NCBI RefSeq assembly: GCF_947501225.1
Contig: NZ_CANMUW010000001.1
Location: forward strand, 434,001-498,000
From: an uncultured Shewanella sp.
GTDB taxonomy: Bacteria > Pseudomonadota > Gammaproteobacteria > Enterobacterales > Shewanellaceae
DNA: 64,000 nucleotides
Direction of reading: 5' to 3'
Under the pieces are notes generated by a model that made no database searches, had not been told where the DNA came from, and saw only the letters and a program-made list of their open reading frames with translations. Position numbers and translations under genes: made by a program. Of the stretch, positions 27,759 through 36,729 are shown piece after piece; within the stretch, counting starts at the first letter, position 1; each line of letters starts with the position of its first letter.

Positions 27759-28234
27759 ATATTTGGCCTTCGAATGAAGGCTGATTACATTTTCTATGTT
27801 GATTCATTTGGCTTACTTTTTATTTGAACGTAGGTTTATAAATTTAACCTTCATCGTTACCTAACGCCTGCCCGGCGAGGGGATGTGCAGATACTTCAGT
27901 GGCTCGCTGCAAGTACTTCCTTGTAAGCTCGACGACAGCATCCATGCTGTCAACGGCCACTGCCGCATCTACACTTGGTTATTCCTCTCTTCGATTGAGG
28001 TTGTCTTGGCCAAAATGTGCGCGCTTATACTTTTTTTACTAAAATTGACTTCAAGTAAAGTAGCTATACTTTCTCACGCCGCTGTTGGTCCTTAAAGAAG
28101 CACCAAAGACATGGCAATGATATGGAAAGTAAACTCACGGATTGAGTAGCATCAAGCTCCTCTCTCAGAAATAAAGAATAAGCAATGACATGAGATTTAC
28201 GGCTCGCGAACTATGATTGCTAGGTAACTAAAGT
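27759..28234. other. Non-coding repeat-like region, possible small mobile element remnant
   Basis: A 476-bp stretch without a credible gene. It contains an 8-bp perfect inverted repeat GACAGCAT-CC-ATGCTGTC (27934-27951) and a 10-bp pair GTTACCTAAC (27856-27865) and GCTAGGTAAC (28219-28228) that are inverted with one mismatch and bracket 373 bp, as the ends of a MITE-like element might. The last 15 bases before the next gene include an AGGTAAC that may serve as its ribosome binding site. Confidence 0.35.
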
Positions 28235-28498
28235 ATGGAACGAAGGAGAATCAAAACTTTTACCATAAAGTACCTACATTGGTTTGCAATTGTATATGCA
28301 TTCATCTGGCTTGCTCCCGGTATAGTTGTTTATCCTGTTGATTTTATCAATGAAGCTATTACTGGCATCAAATACGTGGATGGTTGGACTCTGGGCATAA
28401 TGTTTTGGACAGGTTCAGTTATTTTCTTACCGATTTTATTTTTAGTATTTCTGTTAATTTTCTATATTGTCAAACAAATAGAGAATAGAAGTAGATGA
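28235..28498 (+). CDS. Small orphan membrane protein, function unknown
   Basis: An 87-residue protein with two strongly hydrophobic segments (about 14-33 and 52-78) and basic ends (MERRRIKTF ... KQIENRSR), suggesting a two-pass inner-membrane protein with both termini in the cytosol. No family was recognised. Its codons are markedly AT-rich compared with neighbouring metabolic genes, consistent with acquired DNA. Confidence 0.5.
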   Translation: MERRRIKTFTIKYLHWFAIVYAFIWLAPGIVVYPVDFINEAITGIKYVDGWTLGIMFWTGSVIFLPILFLVFLLIFYIVKQIENRSR

Positions 28499-28586
28499 TT
28501 GCTTGCATGGCTTTTATCAAACAAAACATCAAGTTGGCGCGTTTCACCCGGATTTTTAGGGATGGAGTTCGGCGATAGGTGCCTAA

Positions 28587-29087
28587 ATGATAATTTATAT
28601 TAGAATCATAGTGATAGTACTTTTAGCTATGATTTCAGGGATTATAATAATTGCGGCTATTACGGTCTCAGGTTATGGGACGGTAGATTTTGATGATGTA
28701 AGTTCCATCACACCATATTCTGAAGTTGTGGGCTTAATTGTCACCTCTAAAGAGACGGTTATCCTCCATGGATGGACGGAAGCGGATCATACAGTGGAAA
28801 CCCCTGTTTTTTACTCGTTTTCACTGTCACCCGGAATCAATAATAGGTTTGTAAAGTCGCGAACAACTATTCCGGCTGGGCTACGGCTTGAAATAGTCGC
28901 TGTAGAAAAGTGTGAAAATTGTTATTTGGATTTTAAACCTAGAATAAAATTTAGAGTAAACCCTCGCAATCTTAAGACTGATCATGATTTACCAATATAC
29001 TTAAATGATTCATTTTTAGTTGAAGAATGGGGGGGGAATAATGAACCGAACACTTATGACTATAGTGTATTTTCAGTCGATTCCTAG
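28587..29087 (+). CDS. Orphan protein with one N-terminal membrane segment, function unknown
   Basis: 166 residues: a single hydrophobic segment (about 4-29) followed by a polar, beta-rich region likely exported to the periplasm. A CENC pair (CEKCENCY-like, near residue 112) could bind metal or form a disulfide. No family recognised. AT-rich like the preceding small gene, from which it is 88 bp distant; the ATG follows GGTGCCTAA with no clear SD. Confidence 0.5.
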   Translation: MIIYIRIIVIVLLAMISGIIIIAAITVSGYGTVDFDDVSSITPYSEVVGLIVTSKETVILHGWTEADHTVETPVFYSFSLSPGINNRFVKSRTTIPAGLRLEIVAVEKCENCYLDFKPRIKFRVNPRNLKTDHDLPIYLNDSFLVEEWGGNNEPNTYDYSVFSVDS

Positions 29088-29540
29088 CTAGGACTAGCCT
29101 TAGAGGCCATATCTCCGCTTGTAATATTTTTTCTAACCAAAAATCATGAGTTAAAGGCTAGCCTCTGACTCATTTCTCTCCAAAATCGTGTTAACAAATA
29201 AACCTAAATCGAAGAGATTCCTTTCTCGAAACCAGACTCAGGTGTAAACGCAGCTGTGACCTTCCGTGACAGGGATGTCACGGCAGAGCGCCCATGGATG
29301 GGTTCACAGCGAGTCACAGAAGTGTTTGCACATTCGGGTCTTTCTAGACATCCTGTCGCCTCGACATTTGTGCATCCCTGCACAGCACGAGCCGCAGGCG
29401 ATAGATAAGTCTGAAGTTCAAGGCTTCAGAAAGTTAACCCAAAATGCATTCGGTCCAATGAACCCAATCTAGGAAGATATTTGAAACTTGTTATCTGACA
29501 GGTTATTTGGAAGTGTGCAACGAAGATGTGCGGTGTATCC
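29088..29540. other. Non-coding region with dyad-rich repeat-like DNA
   Basis: A 453-bp region without a supported gene. It holds a perfect 7-bp hairpin CCGTGAC/GTCACGG around 29264-29283 and another, TCTGAAG (29410-29416) with CTTCAGA (29424-29430). The block 29250-29430 is richer in G+C than its surroundings and looks like a dispersed Shewanella intergenic repeat, judged by style only; no second copy exists in this window. Confidence 0.35.
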
Positions 29541-30167
29541 CTACACCTTATCCCTTCTGTCGCCGATAATCCGCGCCGGGTTACCGGCAACAATCGCATA
29601 GTCGGGGACATCTTTGGTGACGATACATCCCATGCCTATGACGGCGCAGTCGCCTATGGTGACGCCATCGACGATGCCGGCCTGTGCGCCTATCCAGACA
29701 TCTTTGCCTATGACCACACCCTTGGAGCTGACATTTTGCCGGTAGATAGGCTTGCCTGGCTGCATGCCATGGTTGAAGGCATAGATGGTGACGTTATTGG
29801 CGATCCGGGTCTGGTCGCCTATGGTGATGCCAACGCGGCCGCCGTCGAGGGAGCAGCCGTGGTTGATGGCTACCTCATCACCTAAGGTGATGGGGCCATG
29901 CAGGAAGCTGTCGGCGGCTATCATACATAGATCGCCTATCCGGATATCTCTGCCCGGTTCGGCGAACAGGTTGACCTCCGGGGCGATGAAGCAGTTCTGG
30001 CCGAATGTGACTGTCTCCAGCGCCATAAACTCCGCCTGCACCTGCTCCTGCCAGGGCTTAGCCCAGCTGAGCAGCTTAGGCTTAAGATTGAAATAGAGCC
30101 AGGGCATATGGGAGAGGCGTTTCTTATGCTGAGCCTGATAGTCTGGTGTATTCATACCTGTACTCAT
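29541..30167 (-). CDS. Left-handed beta-helix acyltransferase (maltose/galactoside O-acetyltransferase type)
   Basis: Hexapeptide-repeat acyltransferase of 208 residues, likely acetylating a sugar hydroxyl with acetyl-CoA. Repeats run from about 70 to 195 ([28 protein letters not shown] ...; [37 protein letters not shown]), ending PARIIGDRR. The catalytic His is probably that in FNHGMQ. Substrate unknown. Its start overlaps the trmO stop by 4 bp (ATGA), so the two are co-translated. Confidence 0.85.
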   Translation of the reverse strand: MSTGMNTPDYQAQHKKRLSHMPWLYFNLKPKLLSWAKPWQEQVQAEFMALETVTFGQNCFIAPEVNLFAEPGRDIRIGDLCMIAADSFLHGPITLGDEVAINHGCSLDGGRVGITIGDQTRIANNVTIYAFNHGMQPGKPIYRQNVSSKGVVIGKDVWIGAQAGIVDGVTIGDCAVIGMGCIVTKDVPDYAIVAGNPARIIGDRRDKV

Positions 30168-30886
30168 ACCGAGATGCCTGACTTTATCTCGTGTACCAGG
30201 ATGCGCCCATCGATGACATGCCAGAGGATATCGAGATCAAACAGGGCGACCTGATAAAGCTTAGCATCGCTTTTGGCCTTCTTATAGGCGGGTCGGGGAT
30301 CTTGTGCCAGCACACCCTTGATAAGCTCCTCCAGACGTGGGTACTGTTCAAGTTTGCTGTATCCATCCAGTTGTGCCTGTGCCTGCGGGGTAAATTCAAC
30401 CTCGACCAACTGCGGTGCCTCATGAGCGATTCCGCCCGACGCATCCGGTTGTGAGTCGGAGAAGGGGATATAGGGCTTAATATCTATGATTGGCGTGCCA
30501 TCGAGTAGATCCATACCTGAGATCTCTAAGATGACACTGCCCTTTTTCTGGTGGATCTTATGTAACTTGACCACCGACTGGCCGATGCCGTTAGGCCTGA
30601 AGGTCGAGCGGGTGGCAAAGACCCCCAACTTTTCATTGCCGCCCAGACGCGGTGGTCTGACGGTTGTCTTCCAGCCCTGTGAGAGATTTTCATGAAAAGA
30701 GAAGAGTAACCAGAGGTGAGAGTACTGCTCCAATCCCCTCACTGCGTCGATATGGTTATAGGGGGGGCGCAGTTCGACGAAGCCCCGGGCGGCAGGAACG
30801 AGCCCCGGCTGTCTGGGAATACCGAATTTTTGCTTATAGGGAGTGCGGCAGAAGGCCACCGCCTCGATTTGACAGTTAAAGGTCAT
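30164..30886 (-). CDS. trmO: tRNA (adenine(37)-N6)-methyltransferase TrmO
   Basis: SAM-dependent enzyme (TsaA/YaeB family) that N6-methylates threonylcarbamoyladenosine-37 in tRNA-Thr. The family pattern is clear: [21 protein letters not shown] near the N-terminus, [43 protein letters not shown], and [10 protein letters not shown]. The C-terminal DUF-like part ([20 protein letters not shown]) matches the full-length form. 240 residues, close to E. coli (235). Confidence 0.92.
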   Translation of the reverse strand: MTFNCQIEAVAFCRTPYKQKFGIPRQPGLVPAARGFVELRPPYNHIDAVRGLEQYSHLWLLFSFHENLSQGWKTTVRPPRLGGNEKLGVFATRSTFRPNGIGQSVVKLHKIHQKKGSVILEISGMDLLDGTPIIDIKPYIPFSDSQPDASGGIAHEAPQLVEVEFTPQAQAQLDGYSKLEQYPRLEELIKGVLAQDPRPAYKKAKSDAKLYQVALFDLDILWHVIDGRILVHEIKSGISV

Positions 30887-30939
30887 ATTTTACAGATCAC
30901 TGTGTTGGACTAAGAGTGTATCGGACCGGTCGGAACCGG

Positions 30940-31326
30940 TTATTGGTTGTCTGTCTCAGGCATCTTTATTGCCTGCCCTATGCAGACCGCTCTGCTGAAA
31001 CAACCCTGACCCTGCTCTTCGAACACCATACACTTCTTGATTAGAATAGCGTTCGCTCCTTTGTCGGCAGCGGCTCTTCTGGCAAGGGTGCGTGCCTCAC
31101 TTATGGAGGCGGGGGCGTCATTGGCGCCCTCCTGACAGGTTTCACCTTCAACCAAACCGATAGTCTCGTAAGGGACTACCGGCTCTGTATTGCCTTCATA
31201 TACGGTGACGTCAGATGCTTTAAAGTATTCGTTGATGGCTTCACCGTCCAGGTTGGTATTGAACTGATAGTCGCCGGCACATGCGCTGAGAAGTAAAACT
31301 AAGGGTGCGATAAAGAGCGTTTTCAT
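30940..31326 (-). CDS. rcsF: RcsF-family outer-membrane lipoprotein
   Basis: A 128-residue lipoprotein; lipobox LSAC gives mature Cys16. The core matches RcsF: YETIGLVEGETCQ, RTLARRAAADKGANAILIKKC, and GCFSRAVCIGQAI, with the four cysteines that form two disulfides in E. coli RcsF. RcsF reports envelope stress to the Rcs phosphorelay in enterobacteria. No Rcs kinase is present in this window, so the partner here is unknown. Single-gene unit on the minus strand. Confidence 0.85.
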   Translation of the reverse strand: MKTLFIAPLVLLLSACAGDYQFNTNLDGEAINEYFKASDVTVYEGNTEPVVPYETIGLVEGETCQEGANDAPASISEARTLARRAAADKGANAILIKKCMVFEEQGQGCFSRAVCIGQAIKMPETDNQ

Positions 31327-31448
31327 AATTCAGGCCTGTCATTATAAACGTGGGTTGTAAGCTGCGTTTTGGCAATTTATGATTTTAAATCATTAAGATC
31401 GGAGTCATATCAGCGGCTATTCTGTCATGACTCCATCGAGTGGGAATT

Positions 31449-32768
31449 CTATCGCTTCAGGTACTTTTGATAAAGCTGTTGTTGCCGATTATTGAGATCG
31501 ACGTCCCTGCCATCGATATAGACCTTTTCGATCTTAGTCGCCATAGGGTCGAGAATGTCGCCGCCTGAGATGATCAGATTGGCTCTATACCCGACGGCGA
31601 TAGCCCCCATATCCTCAACACCCAATATCTTAGCGGCGTCGAGTGTGACACTTTTAAGGGCTTGCTCACGGCTCAAGCCATATGCGACCGTCTGTCCTGC
31701 TGCCAAGGGCAAGTTTCGGCTGTTCCAGTCGGATGAGAAACCCAGTGCAAAAGGAATTTGCGCCTGCTTTAGCAGGGCGGGAATTTTATAGCTCATCTCC
31801 AGAGGTTCATCTTTTCGCATCGGCAGACTCAGAGTTCGAGTATAGATCACTTTTGCGTCTATCTCGTTTAAAAGATCCGCCAGTCGCCAGGCATCATATC
31901 CACCGACGATGATTAACTTCAATTGGTACCGCTTGGCAAGGGCGGCAGCCTCCTCAATCTGTTTCTGAGTGTTGGCGTGAACGAACAGCTGAGCCGACCC
32001 CCTATAGAGCGGCAGCATAGATTGCCAGCGCAGATCCAGTTTGCCTTTACTCTGTGCTTCACGGGCAAGGTAGTAGCGATAACCGTCGGTGAACGCCTCT
32101 GTTACCTGAGCCAGCTGTTGGCGGTACTCTTTTCGCTGCTCCTCTCTCTTCTTGGGATCACTCGACAACGGCTTGAGCCTCGGCCAGTAGAGGTGAAAAC
32201 CTGTCCGCGAGGGGACAATTGCCTCCTCGACGGTCCAGCTGTCTAAGGAGACCAGCGACGATTGACCCGCCAGGCTGTCCCCCTGAGGCACAATTTGAGC
32301 GTGGGTGATGCCATTGACTCTGACAGTTGGGATGATCTCTGAATCCGGGTTATAGGCGGTCAATGCCTCCAGTTGTGGATTGATGTCACCTACCTCCCGG
32401 CTGTCATTACTCGGGCGCATCATCTCGACTTCGACCAGGCCTAAGCTGGTGTCCAGTGCGATAAGCCCCGGGTAGATATGGCGTCCGCCGGCATCATACA
32501 CAGTCGCCTCGGGAGCAAGCAGATCCTTGCCGATAGCCATTATCTTACCGTTTTCGATTAACAGGTCACTATCGGCCTTAACACCGTCAACGGCCGTATG
32601 AATGGTGGCGTGTTTAAACAAGATGGCCGTGCTCTGGGCGGGGGCGGGGAGAATATCGTGGGCCCAACCGGGCATGCTAACAGTGCCGGCCATGATCAAG
32701 GGCAGGGCTATTGCTGCCTTTAAGGCCATAGATAAGCGTGAGCCGCGCTTTATGTGTCCGTTTATCAT
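31449..32768 (-). CDS. Exported amidohydrolase-family protein with degenerate metal site
   Basis: About 439 residues from ATG 32768, chosen for AGGGAG upstream and the resulting signal peptide (ALKAAIALPLIMAGTVSMPGWA). The amidohydrolase composite fold is recognisable: N-terminal small beta domain (ILFKHATIHTAVDG ... LIENGKIMAIG) and the C-terminal NAA-like tail (ILGVEDMGAIAVGYRANLIISGGDI). The expected HxH after PGLI is replaced by DTS (YPGLIALDTSLG), so normal binuclear metal binding is unlikely. Its start overlaps the stop of the upstream two-domain amidohydrolase gene by 4 bp, suggesting a paired function. Confidence 0.8.
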   Translation of the reverse strand: MINGHIKRGSRLSMALKAAIALPLIMAGTVSMPGWAHDILPAPAQSTAILFKHATIHTAVDGVKADSDLLIENGKIMAIGKDLLAPEATVYDAGGRHIYPGLIALDTSLGLVEVEMMRPSNDSREVGDINPQLEALTAYNPDSEIIPTVRVNGITHAQIVPQGDSLAGQSSLVSLDSWTVEEAIVPSRTGFHLYWPRLKPLSSDPKKREEQRKEYRQQLAQVTEAFTDGYRYYLAREAQSKGKLDLRWQSMLPLYRGSAQLFVHANTQKQIEEAAALAKRYQLKLIIVGGYDAWRLADLLNEIDAKVIYTRTLSLPMRKDEPLEMSYKIPALLKQAQIPFALGFSSDWNSRNLPLAAGQTVAYGLSREQALKSVTLDAAKILGVEDMGAIAVGYRANLIISGGDILDPMATKIEKVYIDGRDVDLNNRQQQLYQKYLKR

Positions 32769-35700
32769 AGTGAGCTCCCTGCATGGCTGGATTGGTTCCA
32801 AAAATCAAATTGAGTATCACAGTGCCACTCGGGCTCGTTTATCTCCTCGACGATCTCCCCCGGCGGGAGAGATTTTTCACTTTCTTTACTGGCTAGTATC
32901 TTTTGAATAAGCTCGGCTCTCTCTGCCGCTATGGCTTTTTGAGCCAACTTATCCTGTTTGCGGTCAAAATAAGGTTTTCCCTGGATCCAGGTAGATTCAA
33001 CCTTAGCGTAAACCGACAGCGGATTTTGATCCCACAGCACAATATCCGCCTGCTTGCCCTTGGTTATAGAGCCTAAATCCGATTCGACGCCCAGCTGAAT
33101 CGCAGGGTTTATCGTGACCATCTTCCAGGCATCTTCGGCGGACATATTGCAGTACATCATAGATTTGGCCGCCTCCTGATTTAAGCGCCGCTGCATCTCG
33201 TAATCATCTGAGTTGATGCTGGTGAGTACGCCTTTGTTTTGCATCAGGCAGGTGTTTTGCGGAATCGCATCATAGACCTCAAACTTATAGGCCCACCAGT
33301 CGGAGAAGGTCGATGCTGATGCACCGTGGCCGGCAAGCTCTTCGGCGACCTTGTATCCCTCGAGGACATGGGTGAAGGTTTTGACTTTAAAGTCGTAAGC
33401 TTCCGCTAAGCGTAAAAACATTAAGATCTCAGATTGTACATAGGAGTGAATATGAACATCCCTTTGTTGATCGAGCACTTCGGCTATTGCCGCCAGGCGA
33501 TAGTTAGGCTTAGGCGCGATCTGATGTCGCTTTTCGCTGCTTCTGAGGCGTTTGTATGCTTTGAGCTCCTGTTGATAGGCCCTGGCCTCGTTAAATGCAT
33601 CACTAAAGAGGGATTTGACTCCCATACGGCTCTGGGGAAAGCGGCGGGTGAACTTGTCGCCCCAGTTACTCTGTTTGACGTTTTCGCCTAAGGCAAACTT
33701 AATGCTGGCAGGAGCACGGTTATATTTAAGCTCCCGGGCACTCTCCCCCCACCTCATCTGGATCACCTGAGCCTGACCACCTATGGGGTTGGCGCTGCCA
33801 TGTAACAACTGTGCCGTGGTGACACCTCCGGCCAATGCCCGGTAGATGGAGATATCATCGGGATTGAGAATATCACCGATATGAACCTCGGATGTTATTG
33901 CATCTGAACCCTCGTTCGTTCCGCCGTTGATGGCGATGTGGGAATGTTCATCGATAATTCCCGCTGTCAGATGTTTACCGCTCGCATCGATAAACCGGTA
34001 ACCTTTCGGCGTGGATATGTTTTTCCCTAAACGTTCAATTTTGCCCCGGGAGATGAGCAGATCGCTATTTTCCAGTATCCCCTGTTTGTCGGAGGTCCAG
34101 ATGGTGGCATTGCTGATGTGGAGCTTCTCCGACTCAATTGTCTCTTCAACGCCGTAGGCAACATTTGGTTTAGTGAGCCTTGAAACAAGAGATACCTCAG
34201 GTTTTTCTTTAACAACCGGCTCATCGATAACCTGTTCTGTGCGTATGCCTGCTATAGGTATCTGAGTGTTGTGTTTGTCCAGCATGCGTCCACGCAGTCC
34301 CTGACTATCGAACCAAAGAGTAAATCGGTTGATTCCTTCATATCCGGCATCACTCATCTCGGCGGTAAAGTTGAGTCTTTGGTCATGATAGGAGATGTTA
34401 GACAGTGCTATCTCCTGCTCGCCGCTTGAGAGGGTGCCGGTAATTTTATCGGCGTCGGTTTTGCTTTTATCTAATATCAGGTCGAGTGTCAGATCACCGA
34501 TCCGGATCTGGTAGCTTAAATTTAATCGTTGACTGTCGCGGGAAATAAGTTGCTGCTCAGCACCTTGAAGCCAGATGCTGTGTATGGTGCCATCGGTAAA
34601 AATGTTCCCTTTGGTTATAACCAGATCGGCCATATAGCCGGGTTTTAACCGGCCACTGAAGTCGGCTATACCGGCAATCTCTGCCGCCTCGGTTGTTAAA
34701 GCGGCTAATGCCGCCTCCTCACTCAGCCCATATTCAATAGCCTGTTTGAGTCTCGGCCAGAAAGCCTCGCTCTTAATGCCGTGTTGCGTAAGTGCGAAGG
34801 GCAAGCCGGCACGCTCAACCGCCAGCAGATTGGTCGGAGCACGCTCCCAATGTCTCATCTTTGCCAGTGAAACTTCTCTCTCAATATCATCGTCACCAAC
34901 TTTGGGGGCTGCCGGGAAGTTAAGAGGTAGAATTAACCCGTAAGAAAATGAATGTAATTCATCGATTCGCGCATATTCTTTACCATTCCCTAATAATGTG
35001 GTCTTTAGCTCATGGTTGGATGAAATTTGAGCGGCTCTAAGTTGGTCGTTTAGATTATCGGTATCGAAGATGACCTGCTCATTTTCAATATTCGCGAGTT
35101 TATCTAAGGCATTATTAAATTCGACAATGTTATTGTCGGTTTTAGAAAAGGATTTACGTTTATTCTCCTTGTACCAGGTCGCGTCGGCGAGGGTTTGTCT
35201 AATAAGTGCAATACTTCCCATTAATGATGTCGGGTAGTCTTGGGGGGAGCTTCCTTTATCGAATGCTAAGAAGTGGGCCGAATTAGAGCGATATATTATT
35301 TCGTTTGCCGTTTTGTCGGCTAAAGATAATGTCACACCCTGGCCGCGAAATATTCCATCCTGATGACTGCTTTGCACGCTGGTGAAACCATTGTTTATCC
35401 AACGACTGGCTTGTTCAATATTAGGGGATACATAGTTAAACCACTCTTTTTCTGAATGAATTGCTCCATTCTTTGCCTTGCCTCCTATCCGTTTTATTTC
35501 ATATACCGGCGGTGTCAGCTCGGTTGAAGGGTACTCAAATTCAATGCCGTAATCGGTAAATGGATCGATAAACCCCGGGTAGACGGTATACCCTTTCAAA
35601 TCGATTACGTATGCATGAGAGGGGACATTGTTATTTTTTATAACCTCGATAATCTTATTGTTTTTGATAAGGAGGGTCGCATCATCGAGTACCTTACCGG

Positions 35701-35839
35701 GTTCAATCATGAGCCTGGCATGGGTTAGGGCGGTTATTTTTGCACTATTATCAGTTAGTTGGTCATTTGCGTGTACAGGCTGTATATGACCGAGTACTAA
35801 TGTTGCGAGTATGGTTATGGTTTTTATTCTGCGCTTCAT
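32765..35839 (-). CDS. Exported tandem amidohydrolase (two domains, only the second with HxH)
   Basis: A 1024-residue exported protein with signal peptide (ITILATLVLGHIQPVHA). The first amidohydrolase-like unit (about 30-430) has YPGFIDPFTDYG where HxH is expected. A beta-rich linker follows. The second unit (about 580-1000) is intact: IIDEHSHI, then HIHSY, FTHVLEG and INSDD supply the usual His and Asp ligands. It is probably a periplasmic metal-dependent peptidase or imidazolonepropionase-like enzyme; substrate unknown. The following gene encodes a third, metal-poor relative. Confidence 0.83.
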   Translation of the reverse strand: MKRRIKTITILATLVLGHIQPVHANDQLTDNSAKITALTHARLMIEPGKVLDDATLLIKNNKIIEVIKNNNVPSHAYVIDLKGYTVYPGFIDPFTDYGIEFEYPSTELTPPVYEIKRIGGKAKNGAIHSEKEWFNYVSPNIEQASRWINNGFTSVQSSHQDGIFRGQGVTLSLADKTANEIIYRSNSAHFLAFDKGSSPQDYPTSLMGSIALIRQTLADATWYKENKRKSFSKTDNNIVEFNNALDKLANIENEQVIFDTDNLNDQLRAAQISSNHELKTTLLGNGKEYARIDELHSFSYGLILPLNFPAAPKVGDDDIEREVSLAKMRHWERAPTNLLAVERAGLPFALTQHGIKSEAFWPRLKQAIEYGLSEEAALAALTTEAAEIAGIADFSGRLKPGYMADLVITKGNIFTDGTIHSIWLQGAEQQLISRDSQRLNLSYQIRIGDLTLDLILDKSKTDADKITGTLSSGEQEIALSNISYHDQRLNFTAEMSDAGYEGINRFTLWFDSQGLRGRMLDKHNTQIPIAGIRTEQVIDEPVVKEKPEVSLVSRLTKPNVAYGVEETIESEKLHISNATIWTSDKQGILENSDLLISRGKIERLGKNISTPKGYRFIDASGKHLTAGIIDEHSHIAINGGTNEGSDAITSEVHIGDILNPDDISIYRALAGGVTTAQLLHGSANPIGGQAQVIQMRWGESARELKYNRAPASIKFALGENVKQSNWGDKFTRRFPQSRMGVKSLFSDAFNEARAYQQELKAYKRLRSSEKRHQIAPKPNYRLAAIAEVLDQQRDVHIHSYVQSEILMFLRLAEAYDFKVKTFTHVLEGYKVAEELAGHGASASTFSDWWAYKFEVYDAIPQNTCLMQNKGVLTSINSDDYEMQRRLNQEAAKSMMYCNMSAEDAWKMVTINPAIQLGVESDLGSITKGKQADIVLWDQNPLSVYAKVESTWIQGKPYFDRKQDKLAQKAIAAERAELIQKILASKESEKSLPPGEIVEEINEPEWHCDTQFDFWNQSSHAGSSL

Positions 35840-35949
35840 GGTAGGGAGCTAGCGATAAACGAAACATGAGGGAAGGTTATCTTAATCTTAATGTAAATAC
35901 CAAATACTTATTGTGATTTAACTTATTACAACCTCTTCATATTTCAGGT

Positions 35950-35980
35950 ATAAAAAAACCGGCCAAGGCCGGTTTAATAT
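35950..35980 (-). terminator. Terminator downstream of the H-NS gene
   Basis: Perfect 9-bp stem AAACCGGCC/GGCCGGTTT (35956-35964 with 35967-35975), with a T-run on the minus strand. It ends the H-NS transcript. Confidence 0.9.
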
Positions 35981-36016
35981 AGAACTTACTGATGTAAGGC
36001 GAACTCAAACAGAGTT

Positions 36017-36409
36017 TTAGATGAGGAAGTCATCCATGGTACGGCCTTTATCAAGCTCGTTTTTAAATACAGTAGGCATACGACCCTGGCCGGTCCAGGT
36101 GATAGTTTCACCATTGACGTCGATGGTATATTTAGCCGGGCGCGGGGCACGCTTCTTAGGGGCTGGTTTAATTGCTGCAGCACCTAAATCGTCAATCGAT
36201 AACCCAACGGCTTCCATCTGTTTACGGATTTCATCGATTTGAGCATTACGTTCAGCCATTGCAGCATTAACAGCTTCAGCTTCTGCTTCTCTTTCTGAGA
36301 TGATTTTATCGAGTTTTGTCGCTAATTCTTTTAAGTCTTCTAGTGTCAGCTCTTTTACTGCGGCTTTAAAACGACGGCCATGAGTTAGTATTTCAAGAAA
36401 ATCGCTCAT
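36017..36409 (-). CDS. hns: H-NS family nucleoid-associated protein
   Basis: A 130-residue xenogeneic-silencer-type DNA-binding protein. Residues 1-65 are an oligomerising coiled coil (LEDLKELATKLDKIISEREAEAEA). After a flexible KPAPKKRAPRPAK linker, the C-terminal domain has YTIDVNGETITWTGQGRMP with the QGR AT-hook-like loop that enters the AT-rich minor groove. Divergently transcribed from etfBA, with 320 bp between them. Confidence 0.93.
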   Translation of the reverse strand: MSDFLEILTHGRRFKAAVKELTLEDLKELATKLDKIISEREAEAEAVNAAMAERNAQIDEIRKQMEAVGLSIDDLGAAAIKPAPKKRAPRPAKYTIDVNGETITWTGQGRMPTVFKNELDKGRTMDDFLI

Positions 36410-36612
36410 AATGATAGGGGTCCAATTAATAAAAGTAAGTTACAGATATATCTGATGGATAATAATAGGAATTAATAGAGCAAGTATCAAATAATATTTG
36501 TATTTATTCTTCAATAATTAAATATAACATATAAAACTCCCATGTTTTGATTATTTAAATAACCAAAAGTAACCAAAAATAACCATTTTGAACAAAACTG
36601 GTAGCAAAAAAG

Positions 36613-36626
36613 CAAACGGGCGTTTG
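36613..36626. promoter_or_regulatory. PsrA-like operator upstream of etfB
   Basis: CAAACGGGCGTTTG, a perfect inverted repeat of CAAACG around GG, fits the PsrA pattern (C/G)AAAC-N2-4-GTTT(G/C). PsrA represses fatty-acid beta-oxidation genes in Shewanella and Pseudomonas. Confidence 0.6.
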
Positions 36627-36631
36627 AACCC

Positions 36632-36653
36632 CTGTTGACGTTAACGTCAACAG
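36632..36653. promoter_or_regulatory. LiuR-like operator upstream of etfB
   Basis: A perfect 22-bp palindrome with core TTGACGTTAACGTCAA, about 77 bp before etfB. Its 17-base core agrees at 13 positions with the element upstream of liuR in this same window. MerR-type LiuR controls branched-chain amino acid degradation; the Etf couples its dehydrogenase to quinone. Confidence 0.7.
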
Positions 36654-36729
36654 CACGTACAGTTAACCTACTTAAGTGTAGGTTAATCCTACATCCAACT
36701 CCGCTAAGATATGACGTAAAGGAAGCCCT

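Noticed and set aside
27883..28095. 70-codon frame in the repeat-like region
   Set aside because: Overlaps the palindromic repeat, lacks an SD, and the protein is unrecognisable.
28510..28586. Possible integron attC site before the 28587 gene
   Set aside because: Some words (AAACAAAACATCAAG, GCCTAA next to the ATG) are reminiscent of attC sites, but core sites and imperfect hairpin arms do not pair convincingly and no integrase is present.
29266..29472. 68-codon frame in the second repeat-like block
   Set aside because: Type of frame that recurs in repeat DNA; no SD and hairpins span it.
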